DNA of 64,000 bases from Paraburkholderia agricolaris (GCF_009455635.1 NZ_QPER01000002.1:868001-932000); one strand, 5' to 3'. Counted from the first letter of the stretch, positions 52,092-61,162 are shown. Numbers and translations are program-made. Notes: a model not told the origin generated them from the sequence alone.

Positions 52092-52975
52092 ACACACCCA
52101 CGCTGTCACCGCCACGCGCATCTGTTGCGCCGCGCGACGCCAAAGCGTGGCTGGTTGCGCCGGCGCTGATTTTCATCGCCGCTTTGTTCATCTATCCGTT
52201 CGCGTACGGCTTGATGCTGTCGTTCAAACCGATGAACGGCGGCGGCCTGTGGGCCAACTATCTGACGTTCTTCACCGATACGTCGATGTGGCCGACCATT
52301 CTCGTCACGCTCAAGCTTGCTGTGCCCGCTACCCTGATCAACGTCGGTGTGTCGGTTCCTGTGGCGTTCGCACTGCGCCGCAATTCGCCTTATCAGAAGC
52401 TCGTCACGACGCTGCTGGTGATTCCCGTTACGCTCGGTACCGTGCTGATCGCCGACGGCATGCTCACGTACTTCGGCCCGAACGGCTGGTTTCCGCAGGC
52501 GTTGCAAGGCCTGCATCTCTATACCGACGAAGTGCGCTTGACGCATAACTTCTGGGGCGTGCTGATCTCGCTGATCGTGTCGGGTTTTCCGTTTGCGTTT
52601 TTGCTGACGCTGTCATACGTGACCGGCATCGATCCGACGCTCGCGAGCGCCGCCGCCACGCTTGGCGCGAGCCCCTGGCAGCAGTTTCGCCGCATCTATC
52701 TGCCGCTGCTGGTGCCAGGTTTGACGATGGCCGCGTGTTTGTCGTTCGTACAGGCGTTCTCGGTGTTTCCGTCTGCGGTGCTGTTGGGAGCACCAGCCGG
52801 GCCCACGCGTGTGATGTCGATCGCCGCGGCCGAAGCCGCTTTTGAAAGCTACGATTACTCCCTCGCTTCCACAATCGCGATGGTGATGGGTTTTGTGCAA
52901 CTGCTGGTGGTTGCCGCCATGCTCGGCGCGCGCCGCTTCTTCTACCGCGGTCCGACGACGGGAGGCAAAGGCTGA
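52088..52975 (+). CDS. ABC transporter permease 1
   Basis: 295 residues with six membrane segments. The EAA loop that docks on the ATPase is seen as LASAAATLGASPWQQFRRIYLP (shown in two parts: LASAAATLGAS and PWQQFRRIYLPLL), near residue 195. The N-terminal segment (WLVAPALIFIAALFIYPFAYG, about residues 20-40) is the first helix. It forms the transmembrane channel with the protein encoded at 52975. The gene overlaps both neighbours by a few bases. Confidence 0.94.
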   Translation: MNTPTLSPPRASVAPRDAKAWLVAPALIFIAALFIYPFAYGLMLSFKPMNGGGLWANYLTFFTDTSMWPTILVTLKLAVPATLINVGVSVPVAFALRRNSPYQKLVTTLLVIPVTLGTVLIADGMLTYFGPNGWFPQALQGLHLYTDEVRLTHNFWGVLISLIVSGFPFAFLLTLSYVTGIDPTLASAAATLGASPWQQFRRIYLPLLVPGLTMAACLSFVQAFSVFPSAVLLGAPAGPTRVMSIAAAEAAFESYDYSLASTIAMVMGFVQLLVVAAMLGARRFFYRGPTTGGKG

Positions 52976-53904
52976 TGGCTGCCGATCATCGCGCCGCGCA
53001 TGCTTCGTGGTCCGCGTCCACCTCGAACGAAAACCACGACGGCGCACGGCAACCCGGCAAGCGCATGAAGCAGCGCGCCAGTGTGCCGGGCCGCATCTGG
53101 CTTGTGCTGGTGTGGGGGGCGATGGTGTTCTTCCTCGTCAACGTGGTGTTGCTGATTGCGACCGTCGCGGTGAATTCGGTCGCGACCCGCTGGTTCGGCA
53201 CCTTGTTGCCGCAGGGTTTTACACTGCATTGGTACGCGCAGGCGTGGAGCGATTTTCAACTGGCGAGCGTGTTGTGGGTCACGGTCGAAGTGGTCGGGGC
53301 GGTAGTGGTGTTGTCGGTTGTGCTCGGTGTGCCCGCGGCGTATGCGCTCGCCCGCGTGCAGTTTCCGGGCAAGCGCGTGGCGATGCTGATTTTCCTTTTG
53401 CCTCTGATGGTGCCGCCCGTGACCTACGGCATTCCGATGGCGACCGTGATGTACAAAGTCGGTCTCGCGGGCACGCTGGGCGGCGTGATTCTGGCGAATC
53501 TCGTGCCGGCGCTGCCGTTCGTGATCCTGGTGATGACCCCGTTCATCGAGCAGATCGATCCCAGTCTCGAAGCGGCGGCGCGCATCTTCGGCGCCGACAC
53601 GCTCCGCTATTTCCGCTACGTGCTGCTGCCCCTGCTGGTACCCGGCATGCTAGCAGCGGGCTTGCTGGTGCTGGTGCGCACTATCGGCATGTTCGAGCTG
53701 ACATTCTTCACGGCGGGGCCGGCAACGCAAACGCTCGTAGTCGCGTTGTACTACGCGGTATTTTCAACCGGTGTGCGCGCCCCGCAGTCGATCGATGCGA
53801 TGGCGATGATCTACATGGCGATCACGCTGATCTGGGTGCTGATTGCACTGCAGTTCGTCAGCCCGACCCAGATCGTGTCGCGCGTGAAAGAGCAGAAGCG
53901 CTGA
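52975..53904 (+). CDS. ABC transporter permease 2
   Basis: 309 residues from the ATG at 52975, which overlaps the stop of permease 1. The first 35 residues are polar and could be trimmed by a start at residue 31 (MKQRASVPGR); both are open. Six membrane segments follow. The EAA loop is LEAAARIFGADTLRYFRYVLLP (shown in two parts: LEAAARIFGAD and TLRYFRYVLLPLL), about residue 200. It pairs with permease 1 to form the inner-membrane channel of the importer. It is the last gene of the operon. Confidence 0.94.
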   Translation: MAADHRAAHASWSASTSNENHDGARQPGKRMKQRASVPGRIWLVLVWGAMVFFLVNVVLLIATVAVNSVATRWFGTLLPQGFTLHWYAQAWSDFQLASVLWVTVEVVGAVVVLSVVLGVPAAYALARVQFPGKRVAMLIFLLPLMVPPVTYGIPMATVMYKVGLAGTLGGVILANLVPALPFVILVMTPFIEQIDPSLEAAARIFGADTLRYFRYVLLPLLVPGMLAAGLLVLVRTIGMFELTFFTAGPATQTLVVALYYAVFSTGVRAPQSIDAMAMIYMAITLIWVLIALQFVSPTQIVSRVKEQKR

Positions 53905-53990
53905 GGTGCTGAATCCCGGTGCTGCGGTGCGCAAACCGGCACAAGCGCACGCAGGCGGAGAGCCCGGGATTCAACGAGCCTGCTGAGCGT

Positions 53991-54596
53991 TCAATACCCC
54001 ACGCGATACACCCGGCCCGTTTGCGCGCCTTCCACGCTGCGCAGATAGGCCTGCGCGGCACGTTCGGCGCTCACCGGTTCGAAGCCGCGGAAGTAGGGGC
54101 CAAACGCATCGAGCGCTTCGGTCAGTACCGTCGGGCTCACCACGTTGATGCGGATGCCGCGCGGCAACTCGATCGCGGCGCCCCGCACGAAACCTTCCAG
54201 GGCCAGATTCACGGTGGTTGCATTCGCGCCTTCGCGAATCGGTTCGTCGCCGACAATGCCGCTCGTCAGCGTGAACGAGCCGCCGTCGTTCACGTACTGC
54301 TGGGCGCCCAGTACGACGTTGATCTGACCCATCAGCTTGTCGCGCAGACCGACCCAGAATTGCTCGACGCTCATCTCCGGCAGCGGGCCGAAATGCAGCT
54401 TGCCGGTGGCGGTGACGACGCCGTCGACCTTGCCGATCTCGCCAAAGAGGCGCTCGATGCTGGCCGGGTCCGTGCTGTCGACGCGATACTGGCCGCGCGT
54501 CGCGCCCACTTCGATGACTTCATGACGCGCTTTCAACGCTGCGCTCACTGCCTGGCCGACCGTGCCCGTGGCACCGATCACGACGATCTTTTTCAT
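53991..54596 (-). CDS. Short-chain dehydrogenase/reductase
   Basis: 201 residues from the ATG at 54596 (GGAG 6 nt upstream); the upstream start at 54722 adds 42 residues of unsupported sequence. MKKIVVIGATGTVGQAVSAA is the dinucleotide-binding loop, and VDGVVTATGKLHFG is the next strand. It belongs to the short SDR group of about 200 residues. The catalytic Tyr-x-x-x-Lys is not seen in the usual place (the segment reads NATTVNLALEGFVRGAA), so activity is uncertain. It is convergent with the ABC importer operon. The function is unknown. Confidence 0.88.
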   Translation of the reverse strand: MKKIVVIGATGTVGQAVSAALKARHEVIEVGATRGQYRVDSTDPASIERLFGEIGKVDGVVTATGKLHFGPLPEMSVEQFWVGLRDKLMGQINVVLGAQQYVNDGGSFTLTSGIVGDEPIREGANATTVNLALEGFVRGAAIELPRGIRINVVSPTVLTEALDAFGPYFRGFEPVSAERAAQAYLRSVEGAQTGRVYRVGY

Positions 54597-54792
54597 TTGC
54601 TGCTCCGTTGGGTAATGAATCTGAGTCGATTGTGTCGGCGTTCGGTGAGCGGAAATAGCCTGTTCGGCTTGCAGGTCCTGCAACCCGGAGTTTCTAATCC
54701 GTGACGGGATGCGCGCCGTCATTCAAACGGCGCGCGCTTTGGAATGGACTGATTAATCGATGCAAACGGGCCAATTCAAACGAATACGCGCG

Positions 54793-54818
54793 GTGTCCGC
54801 AGTGTCCGCAGTGTCCGC
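54793..54818. repeat. Three 9-bp tandem repeats
   Basis: GTGTCCGCA is repeated three times (the last copy ends CG), just downstream of the hypothetical gene at 54830. The copy number may vary between strains. Confidence 0.8.
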
Positions 54819-54829
54819 GGTTCCAATAT

Positions 54830-55282
54830 CTATTTCGACCGATGTAATTCGATTACGCGAGTGGGCCGTAAATGATTAAGGGCGTAGTGAATGCGGCCGC
54901 GTTCGCGACGGCTGCGGATCGAGCGCGGATCGTCAAACGGATCGTCGGCTGAATCGGGTCCTTGCGGCTCGACCATGCCCTTGTCGATGACCGTGCAGCC
55001 TGGTTCGAGCGCCAGCAGCAGGTGATTGCCGCCAACCCGGCTGTCGAAGCCGGCCATGCCGTCGTGCGCCTCCGGCACGCTGTTGATCAGAGTGGCGTTG
55101 CTCGTCGTGATTTCGTCGGGCGAGATCGGGCTGTGGCCGGCGATGCGGGCGGCTTCGAGATTCTTGCCGTCGGTGTCGACCGTGCTGTCGTGGGTGCGGT
55201 CGTTGTGCAGCTCCGTCGTGCGAGGGCCAGTGGTGCGCGGTTGTTGGCCGGTGTCTGCTGGCTTGTTGATATCGCTGTTCAT
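54830..55282 (-). CDS. Hydrophilic protein of unknown function
   Basis: 150 residues from the ATG at 55282; an adjacent ATG at 55285 is also possible, both behind GGAG. The first 55 residues are rich in Asp, Thr, Asn and Pro and look disordered (MNSDINKPADTGQQPRTTG). The second half has a more ordered segment, MAGFDSRVGGNHLLLALEPG. No membrane segment or signal peptide is present. I do not recognise a family, although Burkholderia genomes have many such small, polar proteins. Confidence 0.6.
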   Translation of the reverse strand: MNSDINKPADTGQQPRTTGPRTTELHNDRTHDSTVDTDGKNLEAARIAGHSPISPDEITTSNATLINSVPEAHDGMAGFDSRVGGNHLLLALEPGCTVIDKGMVEPQGPDSADDPFDDPRSIRSRRERGRIHYALNHLRPTRVIELHRSK

Positions 55283-55626
55283 CATGCATTCTCCGTTGAA
55301 GAGGACATGGTTGAAGTGCGGCAAAACCCGTTCCTGCTCCGCACGATTTTGTTGTGCGGTGAGTTTGTACTGCGCGCGCCGCGGTTGCCTCGCGGTTATG
55401 TGCACTGATGTATGCGGGCATTTCGCCTCGCGATTGCGTCCGGCAGTCCTTTCGTTTTTTTTAATGGACGCCTATTTTCTACAGAGTATGATCTTACTCC
55501 GACAAGTGAAGCGCGGTTAAATTGACGACATGCGTTGACGACATGCGTCCGGTTGTTTTTACATGGCCGACAATGAACAAACGCGCTACTCAGAACATCT
55601 TACGGGGCCGTCAGGGCGGGTGACAC

Positions 55627-55860
55627 ATGCACTTCGATGCTGCATTCACACATCGCGGCTATTTGCTGAACTGCGCGCCGGCGCGCGCGGGCGATGGTAC
55701 TTGGCAACCTTATGTGGTCATCTCCCGCTCGAGCGACGGCGAACTGGTCGCCAACCGTTTTTTTCCCACCGACTTGCGTTTTCCTGACGAAGTCGCCGCT
55801 ATCGCACATGCGCGCGACTGGGCGGTGCGCTGGATCGACGCGAGCAGCGTGACCATCTGA
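55627..55860 (+). CDS. Small hypothetical protein
   Basis: 77 residues, MHFDAAFTHRGYLLNCAPAR, then WQPYVVISRSSDGELVANRF and a C-terminal segment DEVAAIAHARDWAVRWIDAS. The pattern of two beta-strands and a helix looks like a folded small protein, and codon use matches the neighbours. The ribosome site is weak (GGGCGGGTGA). It lies just upstream of the serine acetyltransferase gene, in the same direction. The function is unknown. Confidence 0.65.
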   Translation: MHFDAAFTHRGYLLNCAPARAGDGTWQPYVVISRSSDGELVANRFFPTDLRFPDEVAAIAHARDWAVRWIDASSVTI

Positions 55861-55971
55861 AGCATCCGGCATGCCGGGCAGCCGCGCCGCATTGCGCGGG
55901 CCACGGCAAAACGCGGTAATCTCTTGGGACAATCACTCTGAACCGTACCTGGCGTACGGCGCTGTCCTTTT

Positions 55972-56898
55972 ATGCCTAACGTGCCTTCCCACAACTGGGG
56001 CCTCGAACAGATCGTTGCGGACTTGCGCGCCTCGCGTGAGGAGTTGCACCGCACGCGGCATCCGCTCGGCATTCGCGAGCTGCCGTCGCGCGAAGCGGTA
56101 ATCTCCATTGTCACCGGCTTGCGTGCGGCGCTGTTTCCCACACACTACGGCGCCCCCGATCTGACTGACGAAACGGTCGACTATTACGTTGGCCATACAC
56201 TCGAAAGCACGTTGCGATTGCTTGCCGAACAGATCCGGCGCGCCTTGCGCTTTCTGCCCGAGTTCGGGGAGACGCCCGATGCGGATCTGAAGGCGCGTGC
56301 GTACGAGGTCGCGCGGGAATTCGGCACGCAGTTGCCCGGGATTCGCGCATTGCTGGTCAGCGACATTCAGGCTGCTTTCACCGGCGACCCGGCTGCCCAG
56401 CACATCACGGAAATTCTGCTGTGTTACCCGGGCGTATGGGCGATGACGCATCACCGTCTTGCGCACGCGCTGCATCGCCTCGGCGTGCCCTTGCTCGCGC
56501 GCTTCATCAATGAGATTGCGCACTCCGCGACGGGCATCGACATTCACCCGGGCGCGACCATCGGGCCGAGTTTCTTTATCGACCATGGCACGGGCGTCGT
56601 GATCGGTGAGACAGCGATCATCGGCGAGCGTGTGCGCGTTTATCAGGCCGTGACGCTTGGCGCGAAGAGCTTCGCTGCGGACCTTGACGGCACGCTGATC
56701 AAGGGCAACGCGCGCCATCCGATCGTTGAAGACGACGTCGTGATTTATGCCGGCGCGACGATTCTCGGCCGCGTGACCATCGGGCGTGGTTCGGTGATTG
56801 GCGGCAACGTGTGGCTGACGCATAGTGTGCCGCCGGGCAGCAGCGTGTCGCAGGGCAAGATCCGTGAGAGCGACCGCACGGACGAGGGGCGTGGCTGA
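55972..56898 (+). CDS. epsC: Serine O-acetyltransferase, EpsC type
   Basis: 308 residues. The N-terminal helical part (about 1-190) is longer than in CysE, as in the EpsC/SrpG group. The C-terminal left-handed beta-helix has hexapeptide repeats: SATGIDIHPGATIG, FFIDHGTGVVIGETAIIGERV, and AGATILGRVTIGRGSVIGGN. His in FIDHGTG is the catalytic base. It acetylates L-serine with acetyl-CoA, the first step of cysteine synthesis. The gene is single, with no cysK beside it. Confidence 0.92.
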   Translation: MPNVPSHNWGLEQIVADLRASREELHRTRHPLGIRELPSREAVISIVTGLRAALFPTHYGAPDLTDETVDYYVGHTLESTLRLLAEQIRRALRFLPEFGETPDADLKARAYEVAREFGTQLPGIRALLVSDIQAAFTGDPAAQHITEILLCYPGVWAMTHHRLAHALHRLGVPLLARFINEIAHSATGIDIHPGATIGPSFFIDHGTGVVIGETAIIGERVRVYQAVTLGAKSFAADLDGTLIKGNARHPIVEDDVVIYAGATILGRVTIGRGSVIGGNVWLTHSVPPGSSVSQGKIRESDRTDEGRG

Positions 56899-57047
56899 TG
56901 AGCGGGGCGGCTTGCCTGTCATCTTGTGCTTTGCAGCGTAGCGTGGCGCTCTGCGATTCGACTTGCAACTCACGGCGCGTTATCGCGGCGCACATTCGCG
57001 CGTGTTGCGCCGCGCCGCACGCTCCTTAATTTCTGACAAGGCGAACC

Positions 57048-57872
57048 ATGCCGCACGGCCGCGTTCACATGCCTCGTTGTGCGATTGCCGGCGTTGAGGC
57101 GACGGTAGCGGAAACGGCGCATTCGTTTCCGCGTCATTCGCACGACCGGTTCGGCGTTGGCGTAATCGTGGCTGGCGGGCATCGATCGTCGAGTGGGCGC
57201 GGCGTGGTTGAAGCGCGGGCGAGCGATGCGATCATGGTGAATCCGGGGGAGGTGCACGACGGCAGCCCGCTCGACGAGCGCGGCCGGGCATGGCGCATGT
57301 TGTACTTCGAGCCTTCGATGCTGTCCGATGTTGCTGTCGAGCTGAGCGGTGCGGCTGCGCACGAGATCGAGCTAACGCAACCGGCGATACACGATCCGTT
57401 GCTGAAGAGGTTGTTCGAGCGTCTGTTCGCGGTATCGGTGGAAGCGCAAACCGTGCCGGACGATCTGGTGCGGGAGGAGGCGATGCTCGATTTGCTTGGG
57501 TATCTGATCCGAACGCACGCGAGCGCGAATGCACGTTCGCGACTATTGCCGTCGTTGAGCCCGATTGTACGAGCGAGGGCTCGCATCGACGACGACCCTT
57601 CGTCACCGCTCACGCTAGCCGATCTGGCGGCGGACAGTGGCATGAGTCGTTTTCAGTTACTACGCGGCTTCGCGCATGAGACGGGACTTCCGCCGCACGC
57701 CTACCGGATGCAGCGGCGCGTGATGCTTGCGAGGCAACTGATCGCCCGCGGAACGACCTTGGCCGAGGCCGCGGCTGCCGCCGGATTTGCCGACCAGAGC
57801 CACATGACCAGGGCTTTCGTCCGATTGCTGGGGATTACACCGGCGAACTACGCATCGGCGACACGAGCATAA
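57048..57872 (+). CDS. AraC-family transcriptional regulator with cupin domain
   Basis: 274 residues. The N-terminal half is a cupin-like AraC ligand-binding domain (FPRHSHDRFGVGVIVAGGHR and DAIMVNPGEVHDG). The C-terminal 100 residues have the two HTHs (LTLADLAADSGMSRFQLLRG and LAEAAAAAGFADQSHMTRAF). Members respond to small ligands; neighbouring genes give no hint. An internal in-frame ATG at 57069 (MPRCAIAG) is an alternative start. Confidence 0.92.
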   Translation: MPHGRVHMPRCAIAGVEATVAETAHSFPRHSHDRFGVGVIVAGGHRSSSGRGVVEARASDAIMVNPGEVHDGSPLDERGRAWRMLYFEPSMLSDVAVELSGAAAHEIELTQPAIHDPLLKRLFERLFAVSVEAQTVPDDLVREEAMLDLLGYLIRTHASANARSRLLPSLSPIVRARARIDDDPSSPLTLADLAADSGMSRFQLLRGFAHETGLPPHAYRMQRRVMLARQLIARGTTLAEAAAAAGFADQSHMTRAFVRLLGITPANYASATRA

Positions 57873-58166
57873 CCGCAAGAAGGGGGCGCACAGGAGGGGG
57901 GGCTGAACAACCGCCACGGCGCGCGCAGCGCCGCCGGAAGTATGACTGCCTTGTCACTGAGGCGGAATGTGCGAGAACACAGATTCCAGATGCACCACTA
58001 CCCCCTCAAGCCAGGGGACCCGCTTATGAGCTGGCGGTGTAAAGCCGCTTTCTTTTGCCTACTTTTCTTTGCGGCAGGCAAAGAAAAGTAGGTGCCGCCC
58101 CGCACAGGGGCAACGCTAATAGACCGCTAACACAACAAGGAAAGGCCAAAAACCCAAAGACGCGAG
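57873..58166. other. Intergenic region with repeated Burkholderia hairpin
   Basis: 294 bp between the AraC gene and the minus-strand YdjM-type gene, with no gene. It holds the perfect 15-bp inverted repeat listed at 58058-58092. Confidence 0.6.
58058..58092. repeat. Burkholderia-type intergenic palindromic repeat
   Basis: CCTACTTTTCTTTGC (58058-58072) pairs perfectly with 58078-58092 around GGCAG, followed by GTGCCGCCCCGCACAGGGG. This hairpin and its flank are familiar to me as a sequence found many times between genes in Burkholderia and Paraburkholderia. It lies between convergent genes, where it may act as a terminator. Confidence 0.8.
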
Positions 58167-58691
58167 TCAAAGCCACCCCCATCCCCGCAAAACCGAAACC
58201 CCGAGCATTCCGTGCACCCCATGCACCCAAACATGCTCCCCAACAAAGAAAGCCGCGACCCACGAAGCCGCAACAACAATCAAATCACAGTGCCCACTAT
58301 TCCAGAGCTTCAATGAGTGCCGCCCGGCGACCCACGGCACACCAAGCGGATTAGGCCAATCGGCCAGCAAATGCATCAACCCACCGCAAGCAAACCCGAA
58401 CCCCGGCGCAGCATAACCAGACCGCCCAAGCCAGTGATAAGAAACCACAAGCAACGCGACCCACCCCACCCCCCAATGCGTCAACGTACGATGGGTGATC
58501 CACAGTCTTCGTGCGCGTGACCACCACGCCACTTCCAGCCAGTCCGGCGCCGTACTCCCGGCCACCCCGGCGATGAAACTCAACAGCACGCCGATATGAA
58601 ACGAGCCGCCGCCACCGACGCGCGCGACGACCGCCGCCGCGATAACGCCGGCCGCGAATCCGGTCGCGTGATGTGCTTTGCTGGATGCCAT
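58167..58691 (-). CDS. YdjM-like membrane protein (metal-dependent hydrolase family)
   Basis: 174 residues with four or five membrane segments. MASSKAHHATGFAAG is the N-terminus of the YdjM group (paired His), and SRARRLWITHRTLTHWGVGW carries the HRxxTH motif that may hold a metal at the membrane surface. GFACGGLMHLLADWPNPLGVPW follows (GLMHLLADWPNPLG). The family includes inner-membrane phospholipase-like or LexA-regulated proteins of unclear role. It is single and convergent with the AraC gene. Confidence 0.85.
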   Translation of the reverse strand: MASSKAHHATGFAAGVIAAAVVARVGGGGSFHIGVLLSFIAGVAGSTAPDWLEVAWWSRARRLWITHRTLTHWGVGWVALLVVSYHWLGRSGYAAPGFGFACGGLMHLLADWPNPLGVPWVAGRHSLKLWNSGHCDLIVVAASWVAAFFVGEHVWVHGVHGMLGVSVLRGWGWL

Positions 58692-58844
58692 CGAACCTCA
58701 CGACGCAGCGCGCCGGATAAAAGCCAGGGGGCGGCTATATTCGCAGATGAACGGATAAAAAAATAGCCGACACGTGAATTAAAAATCACGTATCGGCGTG
58801 ACCTTGAGAGCGGTCTTCAACGACGCAGCCGTGCGACCCAAAAC

Positions 58845-59201
58845 TCAGGAGGTCGCACAGCGCGCAATGTCGAAGCGCATTTCCGGTTCAGGCGGATCGT
58901 CCGGTGCATTCGCGGGACGCATCACCTTGATGACCGAGCCGGCGTTGTACGGCGTCAGCGTGACGAAATACGAGGTGTTTGAATCGGAACCGACGGCGAT
59001 CTCGGTCGCCCCGCCGACGCGCGACATTCGCACACGCGACAGCTTGCCTTCGAGGCAATCGGCGATATAGGCAGGGGCACGTTGCGAAGACACGTACATC
59101 ATCGGTTGGGACGCATCGCGGGCGGGACCACTGGAAGAACCACAGGCAGCGAGAAAAGCAGTGACGGCAACAGCGGGGGCAAGCAGAAGAAGTCTTTTCA
59201 T
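58845..59201 (-). CDS. Small lipoprotein of unknown function
   Basis: 118 residues from the ATG at 59201, where a lipoprotein signal begins (MKRLLLLAPAVAVTAFLAAC, with the lipobox LAAC). The longer frame from 59306 has no support. The mature part begins with a Ser/Gly-rich stretch and has two Cys (ADCLEG and ARCATS), probably a disulfide in the periplasm. I recognise a general Burkholderia small-lipoprotein pattern, but no function. It has no clear operon partner. Confidence 0.72.
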   Translation of the reverse strand: MKRLLLLAPAVAVTAFLAACGSSSGPARDASQPMMYVSSQRAPAYIADCLEGKLSRVRMSRVGGATEIAVGSDSNTSYFVTLTPYNAGSVIKVMRPANAPDDPPEPEMRFDIARCATS

Positions 59202-59450
59202 GGTTCGGTCGTCGGCGTCCCCGGTCGTACTCGGGAACTTGGGGCGCGGGCGAAGCGCGACGCGATTGAACGTAACGTCATGCTTCGCGACGAAACCGCC
59301 GTTCAACCGCAGCGATGTTACGACGTAGCGACGTAGCGACGTAGCGACATAACGGCGTTGAGGTGAGGAAGGCAGCCGGGTTCAGTATACCCACGGCGCG
59401 CTTGTGGCGTCACTATGACTACGTGGAAATGTGAGAACGTAAGCCCCATG
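59202..59450. other. Intergenic region between lipoprotein and porin terminator
   Basis: About 250 bp containing an 8-bp tandem repeat array at 59321-59348 and the probable lipoprotein promoter. No gene is seen. Confidence 0.5.
59321..59348. repeat. 8-bp tandem repeat, 3.5 copies
   Basis: CGACGTAG occurs three times in direct tandem from 59321 and a fourth time partially (CGACATAA). The array lies about 120 bp upstream of the lipoprotein start. The number of copies may vary and could alter spacing in the promoter region. Confidence 0.8.
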
Positions 59451-59485
59451 AAAAAAACCGCACGTGATCGTGTCACGCGCGGTTT
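59451..59485 (-). terminator. Intrinsic terminator of the porin gene
   Basis: On the minus strand AAACCGCGCGTGA (59473-59485) pairs with TCACGTGCGGTTT (59455-59467) with one mismatch. A run of seven T follows (59451-59457). It lies about 80 nt past the porin stop. Confidence 0.85.
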
Positions 59486-59562
59486 CGACTGCAGAGCGGA
59501 TGGGTGTGCCGCTCTACACGTGCTATCAGCGCAACGAGAGCACTGAGCGCAATGAGCGCAAC

Positions 59563-60714
59563 TTAGAAACGGTGACGCAGGCCTACAGCAGCGGCAACCT
59601 GGTTGCCGGTCGACGACGGCGCCAGCGTGTTGATTGCCGCCACGTTCGCACCGAAGTTGCCGAGTTCGCCCGATGCGTGCTGGTACACGCCTTCCACATA
59701 CACGTCGGTACGCTTGCTCAGCGAGTAGTCGCCTTGCAGCGACACCGTGTGCCACTTCGGATCGCCCGAGCCGTTCGATCCCGACATCTTGCCGTCGGTG
59801 AACGTGTAGGACGCGGCGAGGCTCAGGGCCGGCGTCAGTGCGTATTTGCCGTTCAACTCGTAGTTGTCCAGATGCAGGTTCGTGCCCGCCACGCCAGGCA
59901 GCGTGACGCCGCCGACGTCCACGCCGCTGATGCCGTCCAGTTGCGTGTGCGTGTACACGAAGCCTGCCGTTGCCGGCCCGTACGTGTAGTTGATGCCGGC
60001 GCCGAACGTGCGCTGCAGGTTTGCCGCGACTGCCGCAGTGCCGTCGCCTTGCGACACGGCGCCGCTCAGGTTCGAGCTGCCCGAGTTGTTCAGTTGCAGG
60101 TAGGCGGCCGCCACGCTCAGCGGACCGTTGTCGTACGAAGCGCCGGCACTCCACGCGCGATTGTTCGAGAACTGGCCGGCCGAATTGCTGAAGCCGTACA
60201 GACCGCCGAACTTGAGGCCGGCATAGTTCGCGCTCGTGTACTTCACGGCGTTCTTGATCGAGAACGAGTTGTCCAGATTGTCGTTATCGAACGGGTGAGC
60301 GGCCAGATTGTTGCCGAAGCCCGCGCCCGCTTCGGACAGCGGCGCGAGGTAATCGACCACGGAGTCGTACTGGCGGCCGAGCGTCAGCGCGCCGTACTGA
60401 TCGCTCTTCAGCCCGACGAAAGCCTGACGATTGAACATCGTGCTGCTCTCCGTGTCCTGGCCGTTGTTCAGATTGAAGCCGTTCTCCAACGTGAAGATGG
60501 CATGCAGGCCGCCACCAAGGTCTTCGCTGCCGCGCAGACCGAAGTAGGTGTTCGACACCGAACCGCTGCCTTGTTGCCAGTTGCTGTGACCGCCCTGGTT
60601 GTTCGAGTAGACGAGGCCGGCGTCCAGCGTGCCGTACAAGGTGACGCTGCTCTGTGCGTGAGCCGTGATGGCGAACGCGCCCATGAGACCTGCTGCGATG
60701 AGGGTTTTTTTCAT
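59563..60714 (-). CDS. Gram-negative porin (Burkholderia OmpC/OpcP type)
   Basis: 383 residues from the ATG at 60714. A signal peptide ends in ITAHAQ, and the mature protein begins SSVTLYGTLDAGLVY. The family signature follows: LRGSEDLGGGLHAIFTLENG and ALTLGRQYDSVVDYLAP. The final strand ends in Phe (AAVGLRHRF). It is clearly related to the porin at 24813-25925, the second of this type in the window, but not identical. It forms a trimer in the outer membrane. Its own terminator lies at 59451-59485. Confidence 0.96.
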   Translation of the reverse strand: MKKTLIAAGLMGAFAITAHAQSSVTLYGTLDAGLVYSNNQGGHSNWQQGSGSVSNTYFGLRGSEDLGGGLHAIFTLENGFNLNNGQDTESSTMFNRQAFVGLKSDQYGALTLGRQYDSVVDYLAPLSEAGAGFGNNLAAHPFDNDNLDNSFSIKNAVKYTSANYAGLKFGGLYGFSNSAGQFSNNRAWSAGASYDNGPLSVAAAYLQLNNSGSSNLSGAVSQGDGTAAVAANLQRTFGAGINYTYGPATAGFVYTHTQLDGISGVDVGGVTLPGVAGTNLHLDNYELNGKYALTPALSLAASYTFTDGKMSGSNGSGDPKWHTVSLQGDYSLSKRTDVYVEGVYQHASGELGNFGANVAAINTLAPSSTGNQVAAAVGLRHRF

Positions 60715-61099
60715 GTTTAGATAACTCCGGGACAGTGCGTAAAGAATCGCATTCCAGTGCTTGCAGCCGATTGCCCCGGCTGCCTGACGATCCGCTGCGC
60801 AGTGTATTCCTGCTATTAATATCTTTAAGCGCGTATGGCACAACAATGATTTTTCTATTTCGCAATGACGGTTTGTAATTGTGTAAGTGCGGATAAATAA
60901 AGAAAAAATATCTGTATGCAGCGGCGCTGTAACTATTTGTCAAATTATAGATGTTGCTCGATCGCGACGTTCCCGCTTTGTCATATCCGGTAAGGATTTG
61001 AGCGAATCATAAAGCGGACTTGATTTATTCTATTTTCTGCAATGCACTCTTCCAGTTCATATGGTCTATCCTGGCTAATTACGGTTCTACAATTCACTT
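60715..61099. other. AT-rich intergenic region before the tandem terminators
   Basis: 385 bp with the minus-strand porin promoter in the first 200 bp. Plus-strand -35 and -10-like elements near 60990-61035 are poor matches. Together with the tandem terminators at 61100-61162 this suggests a short plus-strand transcript, though none is proven. Confidence 0.45.
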
Positions 61100-61125
61100 C
61101 ACCCCTTGACCAGGGGTGTCTTTTT
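61100..61125 (+). terminator. First of two tandem plus-strand terminators
   Basis: CACCCCT (61100-61106) pairs with AGGGGTG (61112-61118) around 5 nt and is followed by TCTTTTT. No plus-strand gene ends upstream. Confidence 0.7.
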
Positions 61126-61136
61126 CATCTTTTATG

Positions 61137-61162
61137 CGCGGCTTTCGGGCCGCGTTTTTTTT
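61137..61162 (+). terminator. Second of two tandem plus-strand terminators
   Basis: CGCGGC (61137-61142) pairs with GCCGCG (61149-61154), followed by eight T (61155-61162), a strong intrinsic terminator. It lies 176 bp before the start of the conserved hypothetical gene at 61338. Confidence 0.8.
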
